64,000 nt of DNA from Favolaschia claudopus (Eukaryota; Basidiomycota; Agaricomycetes; Agaricales; Mycenaceae), in the NCBI GenBank assembly GCA_037176885.1, contig JAWWNJ010000162.1, positions 248,001-312,000 on the forward strand, given 5' to 3'. The position numbers and the translations under genes are program-made. The notes under the pieces are model-generated. The model made no database searches and had not been told where the DNA came from. It saw only the letters and a program-made list of their open reading frames with translations. This document shows, piece by piece, positions 12,201 through 22,999 of the stretch (position 1 is its first letter; each line of letters begins with the position of its first letter).

Positions 12201-12444
12201 CGAATAGAGAACCTGGCGAAAATTCAATGAAAAATATGGAGTTCGAGTGGTAATCCGAAACCTTGCTCATTTGCTCGATTGCGCCGGGTTCATAATGCAT
12301 TCTCCGAAAGATTTTCACAGCAACATGTTGAGTGCGTCTGGCTTCGGGTGCATGTGAAGAAACCATTTTCGCCCGATAAATGTCTGCGGTTCGTCCCGAT
12401 TCGAAAGGATATTGACCCAATTTTGCAACTCGGCCCGTCAAATT
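9274..12444 (-). CDS. Tandem pseudokinase-kinase, tyrosine-kinase-like family
   Basis: Exons on the minus strand: 12262-12444, 12033-12212, 11916-11984, 11652-11858, 11402-11607, 11270-11348, 11174-11212, 10979-11116, 10866-10928, 10631-10804, 10507-10575, 10236-10454, 9977-10182 and 9274-9913. All phases agree, giving 823 aa plus stop. The first kinase domain starts at NLTGRVAKLGQYPF and keeps VAVK. It has HGN in place of the catalytic HRD-type motif and GYG in place of DFG, so it should be a pseudokinase. The second starts at DLKGRIIQDDQYPF and keeps VAIK, HGDLKLQN, CDFGISK and MAPEL, so it looks active. A ~210-aa Ser/Pro-rich tail follows, with LPPLP-type motifs. The domains are joined through a 53-bp intron (11349..11401) whose GTGAGA donor overlaps a TGA that would otherwise end domain 1. 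Neither domain has an ATG before its glycine loop, so the true start lies upstream (see ATG13). Alternative: two separate kinase genes. Confidence 0.72.
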
Positions 12445-12493
12445 CTTGAAAAATAAGCACGTCAATCAACTGAGAAGCTTATGGTAGCACATA

Positions 12494-13872
12494 CTAGGCG
12501 GAGAAAACTCTCACCAGTTCGCTCAACCCACTTGGTTGAGAAGCAAACTCGAAACTGGGCAAGGAAGGTGGTGTATTTGAAGCTGGGGAACTTCGAAGCG
12601 AGGACTGATCACTCCCAGCATCACTGAATCCACTCAGCCAAGCCGACCCTCGTCCGTCCGACGAATAATCGGACGAGCGCCGAGACCTTTCACTCCCCGA
12701 AACTGACGATGATGATCGATTTCCGATCAGTGGTGTCCTCAATGGAGGCCGTGAGCGCCAGGATTCCGGTTGAACAAGAGCCGGCGATTGCGTCCATAAA
12801 TCGTCGTCGGATGCGTCGGATGCAGTATTGCGTGTTGGATCGAATCGGCTGAGAGGATCCGGGAAGTCTGGGTCAGCGCTCCAGGGTTGTGTTCTTGTTT
12901 TTGGAACAGGCGATGAGAACGGCGATTTAGACATTATGAAAAATGGTGTAGTGAGATAAGTCACAGAGAGGGTGAGAGTGTCTGGATTGGAAGTATACGT
13001 GATAAGCGAGAGCTAATGAAAGGAGATCAAGGAGAGTTACCGTTGAGAAGAGGGATGCTTGGAAATTGATGGGTGTCGACAGGTAGAGCGTTGTGGTGCC
13101 GACTTGGAGGCCTCCTCCTTGAACCAGTGGGCGACGCACCAAATTCTAGAATTGAAGGTGGCTCATTGACCGGAAGCATTGTCGTGTTCAAGTTTCCGGG
13201 TGTGAAAGCACCGTAGGAATGTAACCTCAAAACCACACGCATCCGATCTGCGACCTGAGTTGGATGGCAATCTGTTAACGATCCGCTAATCTCCTGAGTG
13301 GTCCGCCATGCCGGGAGGATGCGGAGGAGGGAAAATACACTGCGAAATACTGATATGGCCGTTTTGTAGATGGTCGCCGGCTCAGGGAGAACTTCATCAT
13401 CCCTCTGATCTTGCTGCGACCATCCAATCCGAGGTAAACCAAGTGCACTAAAAGTTAACCGCCACTCTTCCAGAAGGACAAGTCTGCATTCAGGGAAGAT
13501 CCGTGTGCCGGTCGAGGTATGCACGAGGGTTTCGGAGGACGGGACTGCGAGAAGAACTTGGATTGCAAGCCTTGGTCTGGGCTCCGGAAGAGAGGAAATT
13601 GATCGATAAATCTCAAGGTCGGATTGAAAGCCAAGTGGCGCGGCGACAGGGGTCTCCATATTAAACTAAGTAGAATTTAAGTGTCATCGTTGAGCGAGAA
13701 AACAAGTGGAAATTCTTACCCATTTGTCAATTTTACCCAACGGAGGGCCCTGGTCTGACGCGCGCGCGGCATATATGAGCTGAAAGGCTTTGGTATAGAT
13801 ATGGAACGCGATCTCGTCTGTTCTCTTCCGAGTATCCGTGTCAGCGTCATTGTTCGGTGACCGATCGCTCAT
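12494..13872 (-). CDS. ATG13: Autophagy protein Atg13 (HORMA domain)
   Basis: Exons 13720-13872, 13041-13665 and then 12981 downward. ATG is at 13872. Introns are 54 bp (phase 0) and 59 bp (phase 1). Atg13 is the regulatory HORMA subunit of the Atg1 kinase complex that starts autophagosome formation. Diagnostic stretches are DEIAFHIYTKAFQLIYAARA, KIDKWFNMET across intron 1, RLAIQVLLAVP, RLVLLEEWRLTF, IYKTAISVFRSVFSLLRILP and the last strand LTLSVTY across intron 2. A ~140-aa Ser/Asp/Pro-rich disordered region follows. Unspliced, the frame stops at 12494, giving 421 aa, which is short for a fungal Atg13. A GTGAGA donor at 12514 and an acceptor ending at 12445 would instead join the frame, phase 0, to the tandem kinase, making about 1238 aa. 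Identity as Atg13 is clear; the 3' end is not. Confidence 0.85.
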
Positions 13873-14328
13873 CGTATGCCTTGAGCCCTAATTAGCCTGC
13901 TATCGATGTAGTGGGAGAAAGAGAAAGATGATCCCTGACGCGTGACGTCCCACGCACTGGCAGCCGTATCATGATCTTTCGTGGGAAATGTGAAAAATCC
14001 AAGTCCACACTTCTGGTAACGCGTTCCGAAGATATAAGCAAAAAGGCGACTCACAGGCAGGCAATATTGTTACTTGGTCATCCGGCCAAAATTCAAACGA
14101 GTGAACAGAGCCAAACGTGCGTCGCAATTCAGAATCAGAGAAGTGTCGACTCGGAGAAATCAAGTTGCAATTTAGGTTTCCGAAGTTTGTGCGCAGGTAG
14201 GTCCGGGGTAATAAATGTACAATGAGAGTCGACGGTCGCTTTCGGCTTAGCCCTGGAAGAACGAGCGAGACTTTGCCAACCGAATTAAGTATGTGTGTAG
14301 ATTCGGAGGAATGACGAAAAGGGTGTGA
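13873..14328. other. ATG13 upstream flank
   Basis: About 450 bp upstream of the ATG13 start. Only short frames without recognisable motifs. It presumably holds the ATG13 promoter. Confidence 0.4.
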
Positions 14329-14843
14329 GTGGGACTCGGGAAAAGCTCGGAAAAAGCCCTACAGTGGGACTCGGAAGCTCGGATGAGAAGATTTGAGCTT
14401 CAACAGTGGGACTCGGCATTTCGGCACATCAGTACATTTGATCTGAATCCACAGCACGAAATTAACTTGAAAATACGTCCCCGACGCTTTAAAATAATCC
14501 CGGGCTCCACGCAGTGGGCCTCCGCGGCGAGCGTCAAGGGGGGTCCGCGGGGGTCTCCCCCGCGCTACATGAATGAAATTATGAGTATAAACAGCAAAAT
14601 AAAACGAAACTACTGAGTTAAACTTCTCAAAAATGCCGTCAGGCTAAAGGAGGGGGGTCTGGGGGGAACATTGTTCCCCCCAGTGATATTTTAAGCCCTG
14701 AAATGACTCAGAAATACTTGGAAAAAACAATTGCGGCTCAAAATGCCGAATTTGATGGATCGATCAAATATTGATCGCCAAGTGATAGCAGCTGATGCGA
14801 CCGACATCAACAGTGGGACTCGCTTATATAGCCGAGTCCCACT
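14329..14843. repeat. Hairpin-rich repeat region with AGTGGGACTCG motifs
   Basis: AGTGGGACTCG occurs directly at about 14329, 14363, 14405 and 14812, and inverted at 14833..14843. The last pair forms a perfect 11-bp stem with a 10-base loop. Two more perfect hairpins lie between: CGCGGGGG/CCCCCGCG (14546..14564, 3-base loop) and GGGGGGAACA/TGTTCCCCCC (14661..14681, 1-base loop). This looks like part of a non-coding mobile element. No coding capacity or clear target-site duplication was found, so the class is undecided. Confidence 0.5.
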
Positions 14844-15843
14844 CCCACTGTTCTCGTATATACTCGTAGATTCAATAGCGGCTAACCGAGACTCCACTGC
14901 AGTCGTTCCAGTTTTCAAATTTTCATGGTGTAGTACGGGCAGCACGTAATTTCGGAAGGCATTCAGTTGGCAGTTAGCCTTTTCCCAACCTTTTCCGCCC
15001 CGCCAGAATTTGGAAACCAATTGGAAACCCGACTTGCCTCGGGCTCTATCAGTAGAAAGTCCAGCGCTTGCGGTGATTAGGTAGAGGTCGGATTTCTCTG
15101 CCGGCAATCAGTCCAGTCGATTCATTGAGCGCCTTCAAGTTCAAAAGTCGACGATGATGGATGAAGGAGAGATGTCACGATGAGATGTCACGATGTTGTT
15201 AGATGTTGAATTTGGAAGCCATGACTCCGCCGCGGCGAGCTCCGCGGTTGACAGTCGGGCCGGCCGCATTTGCCATTTCCCATTTACAAACGTCCTTATT
15301 GGTCCGTCTTCTAGTTTGTTTTCATTTCCTTACCCATTTCTGGGCGACTGAGGAGCTCGTTGAGATGACGGTCCATCAATTTGAAGTCGGCCGATGAGTC
15401 GTTCTGACTCGGAGTTGTGCTAAACTGTTCAAGTTTCCGTGAATTTTGAAAACGGTGCATTATTAGAGCTGTAATAAGGCTCCAGGCAAAGCGCTATAGC
15501 TACTCGCTAGAGTTATTGTCCTAGGTAGTACTTCAAAAGGGTTTGCTTTGAAGTTCTCGAGCAATTCGCAGTTCATTGCACTTTTTTTGTCAGAGAAGGT
15601 TTCTACGACGCCGCAATGTTTACTCCATATTTGGTCTGCCTATGCCCGCCGAATTCTTGCTTGACTGATTGCTGAACAGGGAAGAATTCCATGATATCGC
15701 GAATGTACTGGTAATTGGGTTCAGAAGAAGCACTGCCACAATGATTGACAGAATACTCACCGCCAGCGTCCGAAAAAAGAAGGTCCGAGAAGTCCGCGGT
15801 GTTGGCGACATCGGCTCAACAGTGAGCGCCGCGATCCATCGAG
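14844..15843. other. Intergenic region, no gene recognised
   Basis: About 1 kb between the hairpin region and the inverted-repeat element. It contains a short direct repeat GATGTCACGATG near 15170-15195. No coding or RNA gene was seen. Confidence 0.3.
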
Positions 15844-17487
15844 TACTATACTTGGACTTACACATCAAAATGAACTATTAGTTCAAAATGCATTCGCTTG
15901 AGCTCATTTCTCGTCCGATTCCCTTCGGAAGTAGCGCAAACCATACCGACAGCTCTCCCCTGTATGAATATGAAAAAAAGTTGAGGAAATTCGGGCACGT
16001 TTTGAGCGAGTTAGAGCCCGAGCATCAAAAGCCACTGATGTGTTGCAAGACTTGCTCTGGATTTAGTTTTGAGCCAAAGGAATTCAATAAGACATCTCTG
16101 GGTGAGTTAACAGCCATATATTAGTCTTCTATAGTCAAATTTTCGGCCCGATACTAATGGCGGTGGGATAAATAAAGAAAATAAAGAAAATAAGTCGCAA
16201 TAAAATTGCCGAAAGTTGCGAACTGTTCCAGCTTACCTCAGCGTGTCCCGCCGACACCATTCCTGCGAGATCCTTTGAGCAGGCTTTTCCCTTGAAAAAA
16301 CCGGAGTGTACGTAATACTTTATTTCAAAATTTTCTAGCACCTTAGAACTGGTATCGGTCCAGAGGAAGTCCCAGAAACAAAAGATTTCTGGGAATTCTC
16401 CGATACCACTCCGCTGGTTGCCGGGGGAGTTGCGCTCGGATCCACGGCCACCTGCTAAATCTGGAAGTTCTCATCAGCTGGCCCATTCAGCGCTGTTTTC
16501 AACACCCCCACTTGATATTCAGGTCTCGGATGTACCCAGTTGTACAATAGCATACTTACAGGTAGAATCTGAACCCTTTTTGCAAGCTAAAAGCTCAAAA
16601 TTTCGCCTGCCGGTAGCACTTAGCACCTCAATGTTGGTTCTGCTGTTGAGCTTTTGAGACAGATCTTCTGTAGACGAGCAACTTGTCTATACCTACTCCT
16701 ACTCTAATCAAACGAGGAGCATACACAAATTTAACCACTTCTTTCCATGAGACGGTGGATGCATTGAAGTGTTGAAACACTGTTTTCAAAGATTTGACCT
16801 TTCCTAGGTAAATTGCATGCTAGTTGGTGCATTATATGCTATCACTCACTATATGAGACTTATACTTCCTTGGCAAGGCCGTCATTTTGCCCCGTATCGT
16901 TGAAGAAAACACTCTTGAACCTGTGTTCGGACATTGATCGTGGACTTCGGCCGACATCACCGAGTTTCAAACTCCGCCGGTATCCGGATACTGCTATCGG
17001 ACACCGCCATAAGTATCGAGCCAAAAAAAATTTTCATGCTCAAAATCGCGTGGACGAGTGTACCACGAAAGTTTTTGGCTTTTTGTCACAAAAAGTAACG
17101 CTTGACATGGCAGGGATCGGAGTTTGAAAATGTCACGGATATTTTGAAGTACACTGTTTGTAGTGGTTTCTGCCCGTATTTCGCTCAAAAAAATTGCTAT
17201 GTGTAGCACAGTGGACCTACTCAATGTGTCTAGGAGCTACCGTAAAACTTTATTGGCTCAAAACTAAATCCAGAGCATGTTTTGGTGCGCATCAGTAGGA
17301 TTTGATGCGCCGGACTGTATCTCGCCCAATACTTGCCAGAATTTCCTCATTATTTTTACATAGGCGGCAAGCTGAGAGTTGTAGCTTTCATTTGCGCTAC
17401 TTCCGAAAGGAATCGGACGAGAAATGAGCTCAAGCGAATGCATTTTGAACTAATAGTTCATTTTGATGTGTAAGTCCAAGTATAGTA
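15844..17487. mobile_element. Non-autonomous element with ~240-bp or longer terminal inverted repeats
   Basis: The left arm begins TACTATACTTGGACTTACAC at 15844. The right arm ends with its reverse complement at 17487. The arms are nearly identical for the first ~90 bp. They then diverge but stay alignable to about 16085 and 17240 (shared GCTCTGGATTTAGTTTTGAG), with a further inner match (GATACTAATGGCGGTG near 16147; inverse near 17010). The interior holds only short frames and no transposase. Size and structure fit a non-autonomous DNA transposon or a foldback element. A TA dinucleotide at both ends could be the target site, but flanking duplication is not convincing. Confidence 0.65.
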
Positions 17488-17636
17488 TGTACAGCAGTGT
17501 TGTTAACCTGCGAACATTTCGAAATTATCGAATAAACAAAAACACTCCCAGTGTCAACGAGATTGAATCGTATCTCGGGTCGAACTGAGCCATCCTTGGC
17601 GATTGTTTTAGCCGCATAAAATTGTTTGACTGTTTC

Positions 17637-18150
17637 TTATGGCATAGGCCTTGCAGGATCCTGTAAGTTAATGTTGATCAAGCATTTAAAGCAGCGTAAC
17701 GCACCTGCGAATGTCGTCAAAGATATATCTGTCAACGCGGAGACGGCCAACCATGACCATTGACTGGCAATGAAAATTTTGTATGAATACATTTCAGCGA
17801 GAGCTACACCGTGCAACGCACCCCGGGAAATTGGGCTGAGGAATCGAGACGGGATTGCCCTTGTAGACCTGAATGTAATTGTCAAACAAGGACTCGGAAG
17901 TGATCGACTAAGTTATTAACAACCTTCAAAAAGATATGAGGTGAGAAACAGACTTCCACACGAGGAACTCGACTGTCTGATCGGATACTAGACAATTGAG
18001 CAGAGAGAATGAGTAAGGATGAGCCGGAAAATGTCGGCATTGCCATAGATCAGTAAGCATAATGTGGGCGGAAGAGACAGCGAGCTGAATGCGGGACCCT
18101 GTGGGTATAAGTGCAAATGCTCCAAAAGAGTACGCGAATACCCACAATTT
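17637..18150 (-). pseudogene. Possible remnant of a multi-pass membrane protein
   Basis: Minus-strand frames at 17637-17885 and 17926-18147 read like exons. One holds SYKIFIASQWSWLAVSALTD with ISLTTFAGALR, the other LLNCLVSDQTVEFLVWK. They resemble transmembrane and donor-site segments of the large agaricomycete families of 6-7-span membrane proteins (for example DUF6534-like). I could not assemble a complete reading frame with an ATG, and the frame before the hydrophobic segment is broken, so it is probably a fragment. Family assignment is tentative. Confidence 0.25.
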
Positions 18151-18880
18151 TGCTTTTCATTTTTTCCTCGAATTTTCGAGACGTGTGGTTTTCCAGCCGC
18201 CCTCGAGTTTCATTGCTGGTGCCAGGCCACAGAAACAAAAAAAAATGGACTTGTTCCTGAGTCAATAACGAGCGGCGAAGTCGTAGCTGCACATACAGCG
18301 AGCATTCAATCTACCAGTCTATCAACGTCTTGAGCTCCCGTTAAGTTACGAACGAGGTTGGTTCAACTTGGCGGCGAATGTTTTCGAAGGCGGTGAGAGA
18401 ATTACAGAGTTTTACCGAAAGACAAGGCGACTCGGAGCAGGCAAAGCAGTAAATCTTGAATCTTGACTGAGGAGAGTGGCACTGGCGACGCGTCGGGACT
18501 CGGAAGGAAGTGACGCGCCGAGCTCATTTCACAGACAGTCTTGGAGGATGTTGGAAGGATGCGATTCGGAATGTCGCGAGAGAGAGACAGAGAAATGTGG
18601 AAGATTCGGAAGAACGATGTGATGGAGGTCGGAAGCAAGCGCCGAGCGGGTGTACTTATTGGGATGTGTTTGGTCTGGACGATGCCGGCTCCGGGTTCAC
18701 GGCGGTCCCGGGCGGTAAATTGTAATTCCCGACGCGTCTTTCTCGGCCTCCAACCGTCACGGCTTTGTGCGTCGGTGAGCTCGCGATATCGCCACAGCTG
18801 CTCTGCGGACACAAAGAGGGATACCCCTCTCTGCTCGGCTCTCTCATTCAGCTGCCTCACCTGACAAATTTCCATCAAAA
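18151..18880. other. Intergenic region upstream of an F-box gene
   Basis: About 0.7 kb. Frames are short on both strands and show no motif. It includes the promoter of the F-box gene at 18881. Confidence 0.3.
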
Positions 18881-19969
18881 ATGCTTGACTTCATGCAAGA
18901 AGATCGCACCTTTTTGGCCGAAACTTACGCTCAGATTCAAGCTTTTACGGCTCAAATATCGGAGCTAGAGGACGCAATCGCTCGTCTACGCGAAGCCCAA
19001 CAGCTAGCACTTGATCGTCTCAACTCATACAAATATCCAGTGCTCTCTTTGCCAGATGAAATGGTCTGCGAGATCTTCGTCCGCTTCCTACCACCTTATC
19101 CCGATCCGTCACCGCTTGTGGGCCTACTTTCCCCAACTACTCTCACCCATGTCTGCCGTCGCTGGCGCGAAGTCGCTCTCGCCACTCCTGATCTCTGGAA
19201 AGCCATCGATCTCATCCCTCCCGACTGTCTCTCCCAAATCAGCTCAACGCGATCCATCGGCACCATCCCTCTCAACTCTCTACATCAGACCCGCGCCCGC
19301 ACTCTCGGCTCTCTATGGATAAAACGATCCGGCACCCACCCGCTCTCCATCCGCGCCGTCGACCTCGACAACCCATCATTCCCCATCTTCTCCACCCTCC
19401 TCCCCCACCGCGCTCGCCTCGAACACCTCACGCTCCACCTCCGAAGCGGCCTCCCACTACTCAAACTCACAACGGACCCGCTACCGCGTCTCCGTTCCCT
19501 GAATCTCTGGTTTCAGAACGGCTTGACTCGCCCTGTGGTGTTAACCGACGTCCCCCTTCTGCGCGTGGTAGTCCTCGGCGACGTCCGTGTCCCGAGCATC
19601 GCGTTACCTTGGGCACAGCTCACCTCCCTCACCCTGCGCTCGGTGTATCCCGAGCATATCATGAGGATCTTGCGTCAATCGGCCAACCTCCTCGATTGCA
19701 CGCTGCTGTTTTGGGCGGCGGAAGAACCGGCGCGTGGAGATCCAGAGCCGGATGTGGTGCTGTGGCGGCTACAGACGCTCGTTGTCGAGACGGAAAGCGA
19801 AGTCATTGTCGAGTTTTTTCAGCATCTCGTCGCGCCGAGTCTTTGTCGCCTAGAAGCTCCGGATGCGTTTTTCCTGTGGGGCGGTGGAACGTCGTCTAGT
19901 CAAGCGCTTCACACCTTCATTGCCAAGTCGGGGTGCAAGCTTCACAAGCTGTGCATCACAGAGCTCTAA
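18881..19969 (+). CDS. F-box protein (type A)
   Basis: Single exon, 362 aa, ATG at 18881. A coiled coil (~1-45) begins MLDFMQEDRTFLAE. The F-box follows (YPVLSLPDEMVCEIFVRFLP, LTHVCRRWREVALATPDLWK). The leucine-rich C terminus ends GCKLHKLCITEL. It is closest in layout to the genes at 5204, 45556 and 49778 (shared MLDxM, LxSYxYPVL, PPYPxxxPLxGLLSP). Predicted SCF substrate adaptor; target unknown. Third positions are strongly C-rich in the middle of the gene, which keeps a long frame open in another frame. Confidence 0.85.
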   Translation: MLDFMQEDRTFLAETYAQIQAFTAQISELEDAIARLREAQQLALDRLNSYKYPVLSLPDEMVCEIFVRFLPPYPDPSPLVGLLSPTTLTHVCRRWREVALATPDLWKAIDLIPPDCLSQISSTRSIGTIPLNSLHQTRARTLGSLWIKRSGTHPLSIRAVDLDNPSFPIFSTLLPHRARLEHLTLHLRSGLPLLKLTTDPLPRLRSLNLWFQNGLTRPVVLTDVPLLRVVVLGDVRVPSIALPWAQLTSLTLRSVYPEHIMRILRQSANLLDCTLLFWAAEEPARGDPEPDVVLWRLQTLVVETESEVIVEFFQHLVAPSLCRLEAPDAFFLWGGGTSSSQALHTFIAKSGCKLHKLCITEL

Positions 19970-20761
19970 CGATTAGGGCAAAGTGAAATTGCCGCCTGTG
20001 TTGACGTGGGACGGCGTCTTCTACCTGGAATAGCAAGCAAATGTATGTATATACAACAGAATTGCTTTATTTTCATGACGGAGTCGCGGTGCATGAAGTT
20101 GGTCTTGGGGGCGGCAAGTTAGGACGATCAGTCCTATCGCCATGTCGTTCCTCATCCTAAACGAATGTTGCGATAGTGGAGTTGTGCGGAAGTTCATTCA
20201 TCTGTACGTTATAAACAATCTTTGCTTTTCCTAAATAACTCTGTAATGTCTCCCCCGCGCCGAATATAAGGCATGCCGAGTATATAATGCAATTATAATC
20301 GACCGACCTCGTATATTTATCTAGCCTCATTTCATACCTTCTTGTCTGGATGAGTGAGTTCCACCGTCTGAGCTTGAAATCATCAACGCGCAGTGAATCT
20401 TGCCTCGAATTCGGATTGAATCGATCCCACCTTGATCATGAAAGCGGTCGATTTCGTTCAATAAACTCGCCATCAGACCCTTCGGAAGCTTGAGAGAGAA
20501 AACATGAAGCCTGAGGATTGTTGTGTGGAGCGGGGCGGCAATTTATAAGGTCGGTCGGTTCGCTTGGGGCCTCAAAATCTTGACGAAACGTGTGATTGCT
20601 GAGTACGAAGCAGGATGTGGCATTCTGACTGAAAGTGAAAACACGCGATGATCGATAGAGTCTATTTATTTATTCATCGAGAAAAAATACTACGCGGCGA
20701 TGAATAATAGAATAAGAGAATTAAATGCGAGTAGACGTACCGTCTAAACGACGATTTCAAA
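19970..20761. other. AT-rich intergenic region
   Basis: 0.8 kb between convergent gene ends. No coding, RNA or repeat feature was recognised. Confidence 0.35.
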
Positions 20762-22445
20762 TCAGAGTGGCCCCCAACCGTATTCCTCCTTCCGAGCTTG
20801 CTGAAATTCCGGAAGCAAGCGTCGAACCTTTTCCCAAATGCGATCCCGTTCCACATCCTCAGAGTCCAAGAGGTCCATATCGCGATCCTCAATTTCGAAT
20901 TCATCAGCGCGAGTGAAAATGGCTTCTAGATTGGGGAATAAACTGGAAAGGTAGCGCGCAACAGCGGCTGGTTCCGAAATTGGAGAAGAGTTGATCCCGA
21001 TACTCGTCACTTTGTTGCCAACGATGCGTGTGTCATGAGCGGGGGGCACTTCTGTAGCATCGATGTCGAAATGTGTGCCCCAAATTTGCGGACAATTTCG
21101 AGCCAAAATCCGCAAAGATTTGAGGGTCAAGCTCGGTGTCGCTGAGGTACCACACGACTTTTCGAAAACGAGATACGCCATGTTCGGCCACGATAAGGTG
21201 AGTTCGTTCAATGCATTGTCATCCAACACAACCAAACCAGGAACAAACAAGGTCCTGAGTTCGTGGAAGCAGGTCAGTGTGCGTAACACGCTTCCAGGCA
21301 GTTCAGGTTGTTCTCGTTCTTCGGCGTGGTCATCGGCAGCGCAGGTATGCAGCTCGAGCTCTCGAAGGGAGCCGTGTGCGCATGCTGCAGTCAAGGTGTC
21401 GTAAAGTGATTGGGTTTTCGCCAAAGTCCAACGTGTCGTGGCGGAAAATTTGAGGTTGATTGAGACCAGCGAAGCATTGTGAAAGAAAAGTTTCAGGAAT
21501 TTAATCACTGGTTGGATTCCCACGTCCCAAATCTCCAGTTTGCGAAGGCGACAAAACAACGGATGAGTGGTCGAGGGAGGTGCATGTAGAGTCGATGCAG
21601 TGGGTAAGGACTTGAATTTCAATGACGAGAGGGTGCAGAGTTGCCCGAGATGAAGCAGGGCGTCCATGGTGGGTACCTGATTCATTTCGATGGACACAAG
21701 ATTGTGCAACGCGCACAGGAAGAGGCAGGTGCTGTCCACTGAATCCATCGATTCCGCAGAAAGCGAAACCGATACGTGCTTGAGGTTCGGGCATAGATTC
21801 CCGAGCGTAGACATAAGGGAAGCAGTCGGGATATTTGCCTTCCAGCTCAACTTGATCCTTTCCAAAGTGGGAGGAAGGAACGAGCGGAGTGTGACTGGCT
21901 CTGAGATGTCGCTCCGCACGATGAGAACTCGGAGTTGGGGGAACAGAAAGCCACCCGGAGAGCAGATGCTCAGCATCGGGATAACCTTCAAAACGCGCTC
22001 CCAAGCAGCAGGATCGACGGAAAACTGCTTCACACGTGGTGCGTAAATTAGCGCTCGTTCCGAATCGACCGGGATTAATGCACGCGCAAATTTCTGGACA
22101 TGATTTAGCTGGGGTTTAGTATGTAAATTGCAAAGCAAAGCTGCCCCAACAACGCACCCAAACTTGACCCCTTGCGTCTTTACCTCCGACAGAGCGTCGA
22201 CACGGGGCAAATAGATCGGAAGGAAACAAGCCAAGAAATGGCTCCAGGTTGTTCTGTCGGTTCCAGAGCGAACGAAGAGCTGTATCACTAAAAATTCTGC
22301 AAGTCCGTGCCAGCGCAGCGCAGGTCGAAAGTTGGGTAGAGTTAGGCATGAAACCGTCGCCTCGGGAGAAAATACTGGAAGCGGGCTCAACTACTTGGCC
22401 GCATATGAGGTCCAGAATTTCAGGAACGGCTAGGCACCGATGCAT
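20762..22445 (-). CDS. F-box-like leucine-rich repeat protein
   Basis: Two exons, 22164-22445 and 20762-22108, with a 55-bp phase-0 intron whose branch-like ACTAAAC precedes the acceptor; 542 aa. The N terminus (VPEILDLICGQVV, LAALARTCRIFSD-like ALARTCRIFSDTALRSLW) is the degenerate F-box typical of agaricomycetes. It is followed by repeated LRR-like units (SSLKFKSLPT, LRKLEIWDVGI, LRELELHTC, LNELTLSWPNMAYL). An acidic C terminus (DEFEIEDRDMDLLDSEDVE) follows. The likely role is a Skp1-dependent ubiquitin-ligase adaptor. The first exon was recovered from phase agreement; the single long frame starting further upstream in another frame has no ATG. Confidence 0.8.
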
Positions 22446-22506
22446 CGAGCTCGTTGGTGATTTGGTGGTTTGGAAGGAAAAAGTAGACCGTAGACGTGGG
22501 GATTGG

Positions 22507-22999
22507 ATGGGAGTTTCGTGGGAGTTAGCGTCGGTCCGTGGGACCGGTAGACGTGACGTGACTATTCGTGACCTCCGCCATCAACGTCCTCAAGTGTCCT
22601 CAAACGCTCCTTCGACGTCGACACCGGCGACGCCGACGACAATCCAAGTCCATTCCGGCGACTACCATGGGTTCTCTGCTCTTACGCTTGCACTTATCTA
22701 CCTTCCCATTGGCCACCGAAATCGACGTCTATTGAAGTGCTGCGTTGAGTGTGGCAACTACCGCTACTTTGAATGCCCGCCGTCTTCTATGGCGAAACCG
22801 GGGTCGCGATGGGATAGGCTGTTCCGGCGTTGTTCACGATGCACTGTAAGGTCGAAGCTGGTCTGGTCGGGTAAGTTCTGCCTCTTTTCCCTTTCAATCC
22901 GTCTGACTCTTCCTCACTCATACATTGAAAAGCTTGAAGAGCTGATACGATTCCTTTGCAGACCCAGCTCAACAACTTAACAACACGCAGGCTCTTTAG
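22507..22999 (+). CDS. Small Cys-rich candidate protein (zinc-ribbon-like)
   Basis: Possible two-exon gene, 22507-22870 and 22962-22999, ~133 aa. A strong GTAAGT donor sits at 22871 and a TTTGCAG acceptor ends at 22961; the phases agree. The middle contains CCVECGNYRYFECP and later RRCSRC, i.e. two Cys-pair knuckles that could bind zinc. The C terminus reads GDPAQQLNNTQAL. Its start codon lies only 60 bp from the start of the F-box-like gene on the other strand, so they may share a promoter. I recognise no family, and the N-terminal half (Thr/Ser/Pro-rich) may be wrong. Confidence 0.3.

Noticed and set aside
12932..12934. ATG (MSKSPFSS) as the start of the kinase gene
   Set aside because: The same frame continues upstream through an intron into the last HORMA strand (LTLSVTY) of Atg13, so this Met is internal to the Atg13 frame. 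An internal promoter is possible but not needed.
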